Source: Opitutaceae bacterium (GTDB taxonomy: Bacteria > Verrucomicrobiota > Verrucomicrobiia > Opitutales > Opitutaceae). From it: 64,000 nucleotides of DNA. The position numbers were made by a program, and so were the translations under genes. The DNA lies in assembly GCA_018402455.1 (NCBI GenBank), contig JAGYIG010000007.1, forward strand, positions 51,328 through 115,327, given 5' to 3'. Under the pieces are notes generated by a model. That model was not told the origin of the DNA. It ran no database searches and worked only from the letters and a program-made list of their open reading frames with translations. This document shows positions 53,286-62,826 of the stretch, piece after piece (positions within the stretch are counted from its first letter, which is position 1; every line of letters begins with the position of its first letter).

Positions 53286-53542
53286 AAATTCACGGCTCCC
53301 AGATTGATCAAGGCGTCAGCGGGACGGTCAGATGCTTGCTGCTTGGCTTCACCGGCAAACACCGCAGCGTAAATTCGCTCCGGGACATCGGGGAATTGGA
53401 GATCCTCCAGCAGGGCCTTCCGGCACGGCTCGCGCGCCAATCGCGCCATCGCGTGCGTGAAAAAAAGCCGCGGACGCTCCCGTTCCCACCGCGCATCTCG
53501 CACCGCCAAACGGTCAATATCCGAGCCACCGCCAACCCCCAT
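53282..53542 (-). CDS. Small ORF of unknown function between symporter and aldolase
   Basis: An 86-residue frame starting at ATG 53542, with GSDIDRLAVRDARWERERP, LFFTHAMARLAREPCRKALL and FPDVPERIYAAVFAGEAKQQ, which looks like genuine helical protein. Its TGA overlaps the aldolase ATG (ATGA), and it begins 17 bases after the symporter stop, so it sits properly in the operon. No family is recognised. It may be the C-terminal remnant of a larger enzyme, as the frame is open further upstream. Confidence 0.5.
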   Translation of the reverse strand: MGVGGGSDIDRLAVRDARWERERPRLFFTHAMARLAREPCRKALLEDLQFPDVPERIYAAVFAGEAKQQASDRPADALINLGAVNL

Positions 53543-53558
53543 ATTAATCCCAGGCGCT

Positions 53559-55052
53559 TCATGATTTTTCCCGCGGGCTAAAAATCCAACACGCCACCAA
53601 CCCCACCGATGCCCCACTCACCAACGCGGCCGGCGAGATCCATTGGAAGCTCACCGGATCCAATCCGGTAACGGGATCCACCCCGAACAAGACGCCCGAA
53701 AAGGAAACCGAACCCGCCGTCGCCACACTCGCCAGAGTTCCCCACCAGACTCCGCGGGCATTCGCAAAGGGCACAAACAACGCAAAGAAGAACAGCAGCG
53801 CGATGGGCACGGTGAACAGATTCACAATCTTGTTGGTGACGGCCATGAAATTACCGGGAATCTGATCCATCACCCCACTGCCCAGCACCACGATAACACC
53901 GATGATTACCGCCATCCAGCGCGCGAAATAAACTTGCCGCGTTGCCTCGAGATTACGCCCCTTCACCCGGCCCACCAACTCGGCCGTGACGACGGCCGTG
54001 ATGGAATTCACGCCCGAATCGATACTCGACATCGCCGCCGCAAACAGTCCTGCCACCACCAAACCGGCAATCACCGGCGGCAATTCAAACGCGATGAAAT
54101 GGGGGAACAGGGCGTCCGCCTGCCCCGCCACCCCACCCGGCTGCGGCAACAACGCGGGAAAGGCCTCGAAATAGCCCAGCAACGCGAGCCCCACCAGCCC
54201 CAGGGTCACCCCCACGATACAGCTGACCGAGAGCTGCATGGCCAGGGCCCGACGGGCCGTCCCGGCATCCTTGGTGGCCATGAACCGCTGCACCGAAACC
54301 TGATCCCCCGCCATGGTGGCGATCATCCACAGGAAGACCGACAGCATGGAACCGAATACGGTGACGCGCGTGGAGGGGTCCAAACTAAACAGGGGCTGTT
54401 CATCCCAATTGGTCGGCCAACTCGTGGGAAACCAACCGAAGCCCCCCATCTTCCAAGTGATCGTGCCGATCACCAACAGGGCGCCGCCATAGAGCAAAAG
54501 GGTCTGCATCAAATCGGTGATGACCACCGCCCGCAGCCCCCCCAGCGAGGTGTAAATAACCGCAAAAAAACCGGTGACGATGACAATCAACGGAATGGCG
54601 CCTTCATCCGCGCCGATCATGATGGCGATGGCCTTGGCGGTCAGATAGACAAGGAGCGCCATCCAAACCAGGCGCAGCATTAAAAACATGGTGGCCCCCA
54701 GCAGGCGCACGCTGACCCCCAGTTTTTCCTCCAGCAACTCATAGGCACTGGTGACCCGCTGGCGCATGTAGACCGGCAGGATGACAAACCCGAGGATCAG
54801 AAAGACCAGCGGATAGGACAGGTAATTCGTCAGGTAAATCGGGCCCTTGCCCGAGATCTCCCCCGGGATCGCCAAGTAGGTAATGGTGCTCAACAAAGTG
54901 GCGAACAACGACACCCCGATCAGCAACGGGTTCATTGCGCCCGAACCAATGAAATAGTCCTTGGTGGACTGCGATTGCCTCCCGCAATAGGCCCCCAGTG
55001 CCAGGGTGGAAAACGCATAAATCGCGACAATAATCCAGTCGATGACAGCCAT
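53559..55052 (-). CDS. Sodium:solute symporter (SSS family)
   Basis: A 497-aa membrane protein with about 13 segments in the LeuT-like SSS arrangement. STKDYFIGSGAMNPLLIGVS, FATLLSTITYLAIPGEI, GGLRAVVITDLMQTLLLYGG, AAMSSIDSGVNSITAVVTAE (Na+-site serines) and CWIFSPREKS at the end are characteristic. The likely substrate is a sugar or sugar acid, inferred from the aldolase downstream. It starts its operon. Confidence 0.92.
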   Translation of the reverse strand: MAVIDWIIVAIYAFSTLALGAYCGRQSQSTKDYFIGSGAMNPLLIGVSLFATLLSTITYLAIPGEISGKGPIYLTNYLSYPLVFLILGFVILPVYMRQRVTSAYELLEEKLGVSVRLLGATMFLMLRLVWMALLVYLTAKAIAIMIGADEGAIPLIVIVTGFFAVIYTSLGGLRAVVITDLMQTLLLYGGALLVIGTITWKMGGFGWFPTSWPTNWDEQPLFSLDPSTRVTVFGSMLSVFLWMIATMAGDQVSVQRFMATKDAGTARRALAMQLSVSCIVGVTLGLVGLALLGYFEAFPALLPQPGGVAGQADALFPHFIAFELPPVIAGLVVAGLFAAAMSSIDSGVNSITAVVTAELVGRVKGRNLEATRQVYFARWMAVIIGVIVVLGSGVMDQIPGNFMAVTNKIVNLFTVPIALLFFFALFVPFANARGVWWGTLASVATAGSVSFSGVLFGVDPVTGLDPVSFQWISPAALVSGASVGLVACWIFSPREKS

Positions 55053-55114
55053 GTTTGGCCGCCAACGTGAGCGCGCCCCCCTCTCCTGTCTAGCTCACAT
55101 CGCAGGCTGAAATT

Positions 55115-56029
55115 TCATTCCGGCGGAGCAGTCAAGGCCGGCACGTCGAACGTGACCACCACCGGCCGATGATCGCTGGCCCGCCGCACCAGCGGTCCAT
55201 CGGGAATGTGGCCGCGCCCGGCCCGCACCCATGGGATCAACGGAGCCGATACCATGACAAAATCCACCCGCGAATATTCATCATTGCGGCGGTAATGGTA
55301 CGTCCAGGTTTCACCGCGGGAATCTGCGGCGGGCACCAAGGCGCTGATGGCGCGCTCGCCGATGCGGGAAAAGGCGCGGACGGGGCGGTGCAGTGGACCT
55401 TCGTTGAAATCACCCGCAATGATAAACCGGGCCTCCGCTGGGTCGGGGAACAAAGCCAGCACGCGCCCCCGCGCGGCCGTGGCCTCGCGGCCGCGGCGTT
55501 CCCGGGCTTCCGGATCGTCCCGCCGTTCGGTCCAGCGGCTTTTGAGATGCACCACAAAAAGCGCCACCTCACCGGCCCGGGTATCGAAACGCACCTCCAG
55601 CATGCCTCGTTTCACCGACTCACGTCCGGTGAAGTATTTGAAATCCAGGTCGGTATGCCGGCCCACGTGGGTGAGCGGCCGCCGACTGAGGACGCCAATT
55701 TTGCGGTGGGGATCGACCGCATCGAGCACCACCGCCTCCGCATAGACCAACCCCTCCCGCCGCAGGTCGCGTTGCAACTCACGAAGGAATTCGTCACCGC
55801 CGATTTCCTGCAGGGCCAAGATATCGGCATCGAGGTCATGTAGCACCCGTCGCAAGGCGGTTTTTTCGTTCTCCGGCTTCGGGTAGGCGGCGAGAAACGC
55901 GCCCTCAATCTGGCGGTTCGTCAGGGTGTAATTGGCCAGATTATAGGTCGCCAGCGTGAAGCTCTCGGCGCCGAGCCCGCCGACGCCCAGCACCAGCCCC
56001 AAGCTCAAGCTCAGACGCCTCAACTTCAT
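55115..56029 (-). CDS. Exported endonuclease/exonuclease/phosphatase family protein
   Basis: A 304-aa protein with a signal peptide (about 1-22). EEP-fold motifs are TLATYNLANYTL, DADILALQEIGGDEFL (catalytic Glu), IIAGDFNEGPLHRPV, SRVDFVMVSAPLI and RASDHRPVVVTFD (catalytic Asp-His). Members hydrolyse nucleic acid or phospholipid phosphodiesters; export suggests an extracellular or periplasmic nuclease. The ATG overlaps the M48 protease stop by four bases. Confidence 0.88.
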   Translation of the reverse strand: MKLRRLSLSLGLVLGVGGLGAESFTLATYNLANYTLTNRQIEGAFLAAYPKPENEKTALRRVLHDLDADILALQEIGGDEFLRELQRDLRREGLVYAEAVVLDAVDPHRKIGVLSRRPLTHVGRHTDLDFKYFTGRESVKRGMLEVRFDTRAGEVALFVVHLKSRWTERRDDPEARERRGREATAARGRVLALFPDPAEARFIIAGDFNEGPLHRPVRAFSRIGERAISALVPAADSRGETWTYHYRRNDEYSRVDFVMVSAPLIPWVRAGRGHIPDGPLVRRASDHRPVVVTFDVPALTAPPE

Positions 56030-57276
56030 CCGGTCGCCGCATCGGTTGCCCGCATGGCGCGCTCGCGCTCCACCAGCGTGGGATGGGAGTAATACACCCC
56101 GCTGAACCAGGGATGCGGGGTCATATTGCTGAGGTTCTTGCTCGCAAGCTTGCGTAAGGCGCCCACCAGCGGGGTGGACCCGCCCATGGCCGCCCGGGCA
56201 AATTCGTCGGCCTCGTATTCGTGTTTGCGCGACATCACGTTGCTCAAGGGCGAGAACCAGAAAGTCACCAGTCCGCTGAGCAGACCGAACAGGAGTAAGG
56301 CCGGGGCGAGTTGACCGGCGGGGAACCCAAAGCCGCCCAGAAACCAGTCCGCCTGCAGCAGCCAGGCGATCGCCGCCAACGCGCCCAACTGCATCGTCGC
56401 CGCCACCGCAAGCATCTTGGGAATGTGGCCCTTTTGGTAGTGCCCCACCTCGTGGGCCAATACCGCCTCGAGCTCCTCCTCCGTCAACTGTTCGATCAAC
56501 GTATCAAACAAAACGATACGCCGCCACCGGCCAAACCCGGTGAAAAAGGCGTTGGAGTGGCCGGACCGCTTGCTCCCGTCGATTACCTCGATAGTCGCCG
56601 CCTTGAACCCGGTTCGCTCCCCCAGCGCCATCAGTCGGTCGCGCAGCGGTCCGGCCGGCAAAGGGGTCAGCTTGTTGAAGAGCGGCAGGATTAGCTTCGG
56701 GTAAAGCACCATCATCATCAGTTGAAAGCCAAACAGCAGTCCAAAGGCCCAGAGCCACCATCCGGGGCCGACCCAACTCACCAGCGCCAGCAGCCCCCAC
56801 AGCAACGGGAAGCCGATCACAAAGGTCAGCGCCAGCCCCTTGAGTTTGTCCGCAATCCACAACCCCGGAGTGCTTTTGTTGAAACCAAACTGTGCCTCCA
56901 AGCGAAACTGGGACCACCAGTCAAACGGCAGGCCCGGGATCGAAAGCAAGACGCCCACGGAGAGGATGAACAGCGCGTCATCCCAGTTCGCGGCGGGCGC
57001 CCAGGCCGCGATGTCCGCAAACAGCTGCGGCAGGATGCCACTGATCAACACCAGGGCCAGCACCCCGGCATCAAAGATCAAGTTCAGTCGACTGAACCGA
57101 ATCTTGGCCAACGTGTAGGCCACCGATCGTTGGTAGGTGGCGTCATCCATCATCACGGCGACCGCAGCGGGCGCTTTCGTGGCATGGCGGCAGACTTCCC
57201 GCCGGTTGAGTTCGGCCAGCAGCCACTCGGCCAGGAGCCGCGCGGCGATCAGTGCCAGTGCAATCGTGATTACCAT
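56026..57276 (-). CDS. M48 family metallopeptidase, Ste24/CAAX protease-like
   Basis: A 416-aa integral membrane zinc protease. The N-terminal M48_N region is hydrophobic (about 1-200), AVLAHEVGHYQKGH carries HExxH, and SRKHEYEADEFAR supplies the third zinc ligand. SNAFFTGFGRWRRIVLFDTL precedes the active site as in Ste24. In bacteria this class acts in membrane protein quality control rather than prenyl processing. The EEP gene overlaps its 3' end, so the pair is an operon. Confidence 0.94.
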   Translation of the reverse strand: MVITIALALIAARLLAEWLLAELNRREVCRHATKAPAAVAVMMDDATYQRSVAYTLAKIRFSRLNLIFDAGVLALVLISGILPQLFADIAAWAPAANWDDALFILSVGVLLSIPGLPFDWWSQFRLEAQFGFNKSTPGLWIADKLKGLALTFVIGFPLLWGLLALVSWVGPGWWLWAFGLLFGFQLMMMVLYPKLILPLFNKLTPLPAGPLRDRLMALGERTGFKAATIEVIDGSKRSGHSNAFFTGFGRWRRIVLFDTLIEQLTEEELEAVLAHEVGHYQKGHIPKMLAVAATMQLGALAAIAWLLQADWFLGGFGFPAGQLAPALLLFGLLSGLVTFWFSPLSNVMSRKHEYEADEFARAAMGGSTPLVGALRKLASKNLSNMTPHPWFSGVYYSHPTLVERERAMRATDAATG

Positions 57277-57768
57277 AGGCCCACTGAACCCAGCCTAGCC
57301 CCCGGGGAAACCAAAATCGGAGATTCGATGAGCCGCCCCCGGGGTAACGAGAGTAAATCAGCCGCACTGCCCTCGACGGACCAGGCCGCCGCCAAAGCTT
57401 GCATCACCTTCAATCTTTAACATCCCGCATATTTGTGGCTCTGCCACCGGTCCGGCAGATTATGTTTGAGTGGTGCAGGCGCATTGTCACCCGCGTTGCC
57501 CAAAATCATGAACCAATGGACTGGCAGCGGTAGCAAGCCCATCGGGGGCTCCTTTTGCGGCAAAGGGGATCCCCTGCGCGGCATGAGACAGGTGAAGGGA
57601 AAGGGATGGAGGCATCCGAAAATCGGAAAAATAGGCCCAGTTGTATCGATTTCATGACGATTTAAACACATTCCAATCAGCGAATTATATAATATCTTAA
57701 TCTGATATTGAGACTCTATCTCGTATTTATGCTTGAATTGCGAACAGGTCTCATTCAATTTGGACGTT
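57277..57768. other. AT-richer intergenic region upstream of the TonB receptor
   Basis: The last ~110 bases before the receptor are markedly AT-rich compared with the rest of the window. A TATAAT at 57688-57693 could be a -10 box, without a good -35 at 17 bases. A minus-strand frame across 57417-57875 ends in PVHWFMILGNAGDNAPAPL but overlaps the receptor start and has no family match. Nothing else is supported. Confidence 0.4.
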
Positions 57769-59970
57769 ATGTCCTTCGACCGTTCTCGTCTTTTTCTTGT
57801 TAAACAGCGGGTCGCCTGCGCGCTGCTAGCCATCGTTACGAGCGGCCTACCAGCCACACTCGCAGCGCAAGGCACTCTCGCCGCAACTCCGGTTGACCCA
57901 GTCGGTGAAACCGCCGGCGATGTCGTTACGTTACCGCCGCTAAACGTGCAGGGAGAAACTCAGGGCGACCGCTTGATCCAAGGGCCTTTCCTGCCCGAGG
58001 TCGTCGGTACCGCGATCCATGCAGGTAAGAAAACTTCTGTGGTGGACTTCGACGCGATGCCCCAGATCCAGACCGACAATTATCGACAGGCGTTTGCCAA
58101 GACTCCAGGTCTGTTGACCAGCGAGCTGAGTAATTCCTCCCTACTCTCGCTGAGTTACCGCGGCATCGGAGATCCGCATGAATCGCAGAATCTCATGGTG
58201 CTCAAGGACGGCATCCCTTTCGTGCTGGATCCGCTCGGCTATTCAACGGTGTATTTCGCCCCGCCCTTTGAAGGTCTCGATCGTTTGGAATTCGTCTCGG
58301 GTGGAGCTGCGTTGCTTCACGGCGCTCAGCCTTCCGGTGCCTTAAATTACATCACCCATGTGCCCGACCGCACGCAGCAGTGGGGAATTCATACGCAACA
58401 CGTCGTGGGAAGCGACGGTCTTTATTCGACTTTCAGCACGCTGGAGGGCGGCGATCATCGCGTAGGCTATCTGGCCAACTTCGACCATCGGTCGGGCGAT
58501 TCATTTCGCACGCGCAACAGCGACTTTGACCTTAATGGTGGTGAGGTTGCCCTCTTCCTCGACCGCGACTCCAACCGACGCGTCATTGTCCGGGTCGAGT
58601 CTTACCGCGCCGATCACGGCGAGCCCGGCGGGCGCAGCCCGACCGATTACGTCTTGGATCGGGACCGCAATCTCGTGGATAACGACCGCATACGTCTAGA
58701 TCGCGACTTTGGCTTGGTGGGATACGATGTCGTTGGTGATGATTTTCTTTGGCAGACTCGTCTATGGGGTTCTGAGGTGGTCCGTTTCAGTAAGCGCCAG
58801 ACGGGCCAAGGCTTCGGCACGGTGAACGGAAACCAGCTCGCGATCAACCAGCACACCTACGAGACAGTCGCGATCGATAGTCGGCTCCGGGTGGACTACG
58901 ATTTTGCCGGCAGCACCTCGACTGTCACGTTTGGCCTCACGGGCATGGATATCCGGTCGCCGATCTTTACCGAGCGCACTGCGCCAGGAGATCTCGTTTC
59001 CGATCGTGGTGCCAGCCTGCGCTTCGACGCGTTACGCACCTCCCGCTACGCCGCCATATTTGCGGAGAATCTCTTCCGGTTTGATCGTCTCATCCTCGCC
59101 CCGGCCGCCCGTCTCGAACTCAACGAGCAATCGATGATTGAGCGCGTCAACGTCGCCAAACCTCTCGCCAATTTGATTCGCAACGACCGCTCCGAACTCG
59201 TACCTCTCGGCGGTCTCGGCGCGACCTATGCCGTCACGCGCGCCACCGAGGCCTACACCAATATCTCTACGTCCTACAAGCCGCCCACTTATGGTGATGC
59301 ATTCCCTAGCGGCGGGGCGGACAGCGTGAGCTCCAATCTCGAAGCAGGTCGCGCGATGAGTTTCGAACTTGGCTTTCGCGGCCACCCGACTACGTGGGCG
59401 TCCTTTGACGCGAGTCTCTTCCGCGTCGATTACGATGATCGTTTCGGTCGCGTTGGTTCCAATATTCAGAATGTTGGCCGCTCGGTAAACCAGGGCCTCA
59501 GTCTCGCCGGCGAGCTTGATCTCTACGACTTGATCAACGGCCCTGCCGAACTCTCCGTGACGTGGTATGGCGCGTATCAATACCTTGACGCCGAATTTGT
59601 GCGCGGTCCCTTGCGGGGCAAGGCCCCTCAATACGCACCGAGGCACATGCTGCGCACCGGGTTGGTGATGCGACATGGGCGGGAGTGGAAATTTGCCGCC
59701 CTCTTCACCCATCTTTCCAATCATTGGGCCGATGATGCCAACACTTTGACGGCGACCCAGGATTGGCGTATTCCCGAATACATCGTGCTCGATCTCACGG
59801 CCGAGGGACGGGTTTGGGCTGGCCAGGTCGCCGGGCGCGATGCCGAGCTTTGGCTGCTGGCAGGCATTAACAACGCCCTGGACGAAACCTATTATAGCCG
59901 AGTCCGATCCAACGGCATCGACCCTGCCGCCGGTCGCAATTCCTACTTCGGCGTGCGGGTCGAGTTTTGA
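57769..59970 (+). CDS. TonB-dependent siderophore-type receptor
   Basis: A 733-aa outer-membrane receptor with a signal peptide (about 1-30). A possible TonB box (VVTLPPLNVQGE) precedes the plug, which has NYRQAFAKTPGLLTSELS, SLSYRGIGDPHESQNLMVLK and GAALLHGAQPSGALNYITHV. A 22-strand-type barrel follows and ends in Phe (FGVRVEF). The plug is closest to FecA-like ferric-siderophore receptors. The ATG at 57769 suits the signal peptide. Its codon use and upstream DNA are less GC-biased than the neighbours, a hint of transfer. No TonB/ExbBD genes are nearby. Confidence 0.92.
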   Translation: MSFDRSRLFLVKQRVACALLAIVTSGLPATLAAQGTLAATPVDPVGETAGDVVTLPPLNVQGETQGDRLIQGPFLPEVVGTAIHAGKKTSVVDFDAMPQIQTDNYRQAFAKTPGLLTSELSNSSLLSLSYRGIGDPHESQNLMVLKDGIPFVLDPLGYSTVYFAPPFEGLDRLEFVSGGAALLHGAQPSGALNYITHVPDRTQQWGIHTQHVVGSDGLYSTFSTLEGGDHRVGYLANFDHRSGDSFRTRNSDFDLNGGEVALFLDRDSNRRVIVRVESYRADHGEPGGRSPTDYVLDRDRNLVDNDRIRLDRDFGLVGYDVVGDDFLWQTRLWGSEVVRFSKRQTGQGFGTVNGNQLAINQHTYETVAIDSRLRVDYDFAGSTSTVTFGLTGMDIRSPIFTERTAPGDLVSDRGASLRFDALRTSRYAAIFAENLFRFDRLILAPAARLELNEQSMIERVNVAKPLANLIRNDRSELVPLGGLGATYAVTRATEAYTNISTSYKPPTYGDAFPSGGADSVSSNLEAGRAMSFELGFRGHPTTWASFDASLFRVDYDDRFGRVGSNIQNVGRSVNQGLSLAGELDLYDLINGPAELSVTWYGAYQYLDAEFVRGPLRGKAPQYAPRHMLRTGLVMRHGREWKFAALFTHLSNHWADDANTLTATQDWRIPEYIVLDLTAEGRVWAGQVAGRDAELWLLAGINNALDETYYSRVRSNGIDPAAGRNSYFGVRVEF

Positions 59971-60261
59971 CCCTCACAAGCGACGTCCCTTGGACCGAAT
60001 GAGTGAGGCGCCATCCGATGGGGCTTACTTCGCGCCGTCCGCATTTGGCTCAGGCTTCTTCGGACGGGGTTAACCAACACGTTCCGGGCGACGGGTCAGG
60101 CACGGTTTGGCCGAAGTGCTGACCGAATCTTGAATAACCGGGGAGCAGTCCCCCTCGGACTGCTTCGCAGTAAGGTCGGCGGTCGGTGCTGGTGCAACAA
60201 ACCCCCAGTCGAGACTTTCCATTCGACGGTGGTCTTGTCTTTCTTAGCGCTCCTTACACCT

Positions 60262-61581
60262 GTGACCGGACCCAAACCCAAGCGCCCACTCTCACTGGGG
60301 GTCATCTTTTTGACCCTATACATCGATTTGATCGGTTTCTCGATCATCTTCCCGCTGGTTCCGGATATTCTGGACCACTACCTGACCACGGAAGGCGGCG
60401 GTGGACTGCTTGGCGGCTTGATGACCGTGACGAACGGGCTGGCCACGGTCTTTGGTAAGGATTCCAATTTCGCGGCCGTATTGCTCGGGGGTTTCCTGAG
60501 CAGCCTCTATGCGCTGCTCCAGTTTGTCTTCGCGCCGTTTTGGGGCGCCACCAGCGATCAACGCGGACGCCGACACGTGCTCACCCTCACCGTAGCGGGC
60601 ACGGCCTTCAGCTACCTGCTGTGGGTCCTGAGCGGATCTTTCTGGCTGTTCGTGGCCGCCCGCCTCCTCGGCGGAGTTTTCGGGGGCAATATTTCCGTAG
60701 CCACGGCCGCGGTAGCGGATGTGACGAGCCGGACGGAGCGCGCCAAGGCCATGGGGCTGGTGGGAGCCGCTTTCGGACTGGGCTTGGTGACCGGACCGGG
60801 CATCGGCGCGCTGACTGCCCAGATCAATTTGCTCGAGACCCACCCCGATTGGGCGGCCTGGGGAATTCATCCCTTTTCGGTTCCGGCGTTGGTCGCGCTG
60901 CTCATGAGCGTGATCAACCTGATTTGGATCCGGGTGCGATTCGACGAAACGCTGGCGGAGGAAAATCGCACCGACGGCAGGGAGCGCCTGCGCTTGCGAC
61001 ATCCGCTGCGCGCGGCCCGCGAGATCTCCTCACCCACCATTCAGCTGGTGAACTTAATCGGGTTCTGCTTCGCCCTGGCTTTCTGTGCCATGGAGTTCTC
61101 GCTCACGTTTCTGGGGCAGGATCGGTTCGGGTTCAGCGCCAAAGAAAACGGTATCATGCTGGCCTATCTGGGGGTCTGTTCGATCCTGACCCAAGGCTTG
61201 ATTGTGCGTCGGGTATTACGAAAGCGCAGTGAAATCAGTGTACTCCTCACCGGGCTGTTGGCGGCCACGGCAGGGTTCATCCTCATCGGGATCGCGCCCA
61301 ACGTAGCCACCCTCTACGTCGGCTTGGGGGTCCTGGCGTTGGGGGCGGGCTTCGTCAACCCCGCCACTTCCGGCCTCATTTCGCTCTACGCTGGCGACCA
61401 CGAACAGGGACGTATTCTGGGGGTATTCCGCTCGCTCGGGTCGCTGGCCCGCGCCATTACCCCGATTATGGCGGGAGTGGTCTTTTGGATGATGGGCGGG
61501 CCGACGGTGTTTGCTGCCGCGGCGGCCTTGAGTCTGGGTAGTTGGTGGATGGCCCGAAAACTCCCGCCCCCGGAAAAATAA
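60262..61581 (+). CDS. MFS transporter, TCR/Tet-like
   Basis: A 439-aa permease with 12 predicted segments. LYIDLIGFSIIFPLVPDIL (TM1) and GATSDQRGRRHVLTLTVAG (loop 2-3 GxxxDRxGRR-like motif) are family hallmarks; RLLGGVFGGNISVATAAVAD and GLVGAAFGLGLVTGPGIGAL (motif C-like) follow. Drug or metabolite efflux is the usual role. The GTG at 60262 is chosen; the frame is open upstream but not protein-like, and no strong ribosome-binding site is seen. Its stop overlaps the next ATG (TAATG). Confidence 0.88.
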   Translation: MTGPKPKRPLSLGVIFLTLYIDLIGFSIIFPLVPDILDHYLTTEGGGGLLGGLMTVTNGLATVFGKDSNFAAVLLGGFLSSLYALLQFVFAPFWGATSDQRGRRHVLTLTVAGTAFSYLLWVLSGSFWLFVAARLLGGVFGGNISVATAAVADVTSRTERAKAMGLVGAAFGLGLVTGPGIGALTAQINLLETHPDWAAWGIHPFSVPALVALLMSVINLIWIRVRFDETLAEENRTDGRERLRLRHPLRAAREISSPTIQLVNLIGFCFALAFCAMEFSLTFLGQDRFGFSAKENGIMLAYLGVCSILTQGLIVRRVLRKRSEISVLLTGLLAATAGFILIGIAPNVATLYVGLGVLALGAGFVNPATSGLISLYAGDHEQGRILGVFRSLGSLARAITPIMAGVVFWMMGGPTVFAAAAALSLGSWWMARKLPPPEK

Positions 61582-62813
61582 TGACCCTGCCTCGCCTACT
61601 CCCGGTTTGTTTGATCGGCGCCCTGGGGATGCTGATGGGAGGGGGGTGTCAGTCCGTGGTTCCCCCGGGCAGCGAGCACGACGAGTCGACCATTTACCTC
61701 TCCCCGCTTCCGGTGGTGGCCGAACCGGAGCAGGCTCGGCCCACGCGGGCCGAGTTTCCCATGAAACGGATTGGCGGGTTGGTTGTGGTGCAGGCGAATG
61801 ATGCCGGTGGGCCTTGGAATTTCCTGATCGATACCGGTTCTTCCGCCACCCTGGTCTCGCCCGAGTTTGCCATCCGCCGGCGCAGTCGGCGGGCCAACCC
61901 AGATCCCGGTACCGTTTGGCTGCGGGATGCCGCTGGGATCGCCATCCCGGTGGAGTCGGTCTTTCTGGACAAGGTCGATTTTGGTCCGGCCCACTTCCGC
62001 GACGTCCGGGCACTCGTCTTCGATTGCAGTGTGATTTCCGATCACCTCGGTATCCGCATTGACGGCGTGTTGGGCTTCAACCTGTTCGCCAATGCCCGGC
62101 TGACGCTGGACTATCCCGGCCGCCGGATTGTGATGTCCGCGATGAACGATGAAGCCCCGCTGCGCGGGAATGTGCTGCCGTTCACCACGCAAAACGGCGT
62201 GCCGTTTGTCGAAGCCACCCTCGGGGACCAATCCCTGCTGGCGCTGATCGACAGCGGCAGCGATGGCAGCCTGAACCTGGACCCCGCCGGGTTGGACCTG
62301 CGCTTCGCCGTGCCGCCCCGCCGCGGCACCATGATCGGCACGTTGCATGGAAACCATCGCCAAATTCTGGGCCGACTTTCCGATCCCTTGCAGCTGGGTG
62401 AATTTCGGATTGAACAACCCATTATCGACTTGAGCGGCCAATTGACCGCGCTGGGAGGGGAGATCCTCCACCATTTCGAAATCACCTTCGATCAATCCAC
62501 CAATGAGGTCGCGTTTTACCGGCCCGAGGGCGCCGCCGCCATCCCCTCCCCTGCCAAGATGAGCTCGGGGGTCAGCTTCAGCAAGGTTCGGGCCTATTGG
62601 CGCATCACGGCGGTGGCACCGGAATCCCCCGCCGCGCAGGCGAGATTTCAAGAGGGCGATCTCGTGATCCGCATCAACGGGGAGGCGGTGGAAGGATGGG
62701 ACCTCAACCGCTTTAACGAGCTGATCGAGAGTGGGGGGCTGGTGGACTACACCTTTCTCCAAGGCCGCGATGAGGTGACCAAAAGCGCCGAGGCCTTTGC
62801 GCTCGTGCCTTGA
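61581..62813 (+). CDS. Lipoprotein with two-lobed aspartyl protease and PDZ domain
   Basis: A 410-aa lipoprotein (lipobox GGGC, Cys23). Two retropepsin-like half-sites are present in one chain: WNFLIDTGSSATLV (Asp84) and LLALIDSGSDGSLN (Asp224). Each is followed later by a hydrophobic-Gly segment, such as IDGVLGFNLF. A PDZ domain (about 335-405: ITAVAPESPAAQARFQEGD, VIRINGEAVEGW) ends the protein. Pepsin-like bilobal use of both Asp residues is plausible. Periplasmic protein or peptide processing is inferred. It is translationally coupled to the MFS gene. Confidence 0.85.
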   Translation: MTLPRLLPVCLIGALGMLMGGGCQSVVPPGSEHDESTIYLSPLPVVAEPEQARPTRAEFPMKRIGGLVVVQANDAGGPWNFLIDTGSSATLVSPEFAIRRRSRRANPDPGTVWLRDAAGIAIPVESVFLDKVDFGPAHFRDVRALVFDCSVISDHLGIRIDGVLGFNLFANARLTLDYPGRRIVMSAMNDEAPLRGNVLPFTTQNGVPFVEATLGDQSLLALIDSGSDGSLNLDPAGLDLRFAVPPRRGTMIGTLHGNHRQILGRLSDPLQLGEFRIEQPIIDLSGQLTALGGEILHHFEITFDQSTNEVAFYRPEGAAAIPSPAKMSSGVSFSKVRAYWRITAVAPESPAAQARFQEGDLVIRINGEAVEGWDLNRFNELIESGGLVDYTFLQGRDEVTKSAEAFALVP

Positions 62814-62826
62814 AGGGTCGGGCAAC

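Noticed and set aside
57417-57660. Riboswitch upstream of the TonB receptor
   Set aside because: No recognisable cobalamin, TPP, FMN or SAM core could be found on either strand.
57417-57875. Minus-strand frame of 152 codons upstream of the TonB receptor
   Set aside because: It overlaps the receptor start and an AT-rich promoter-like stretch, and no family is recognised.
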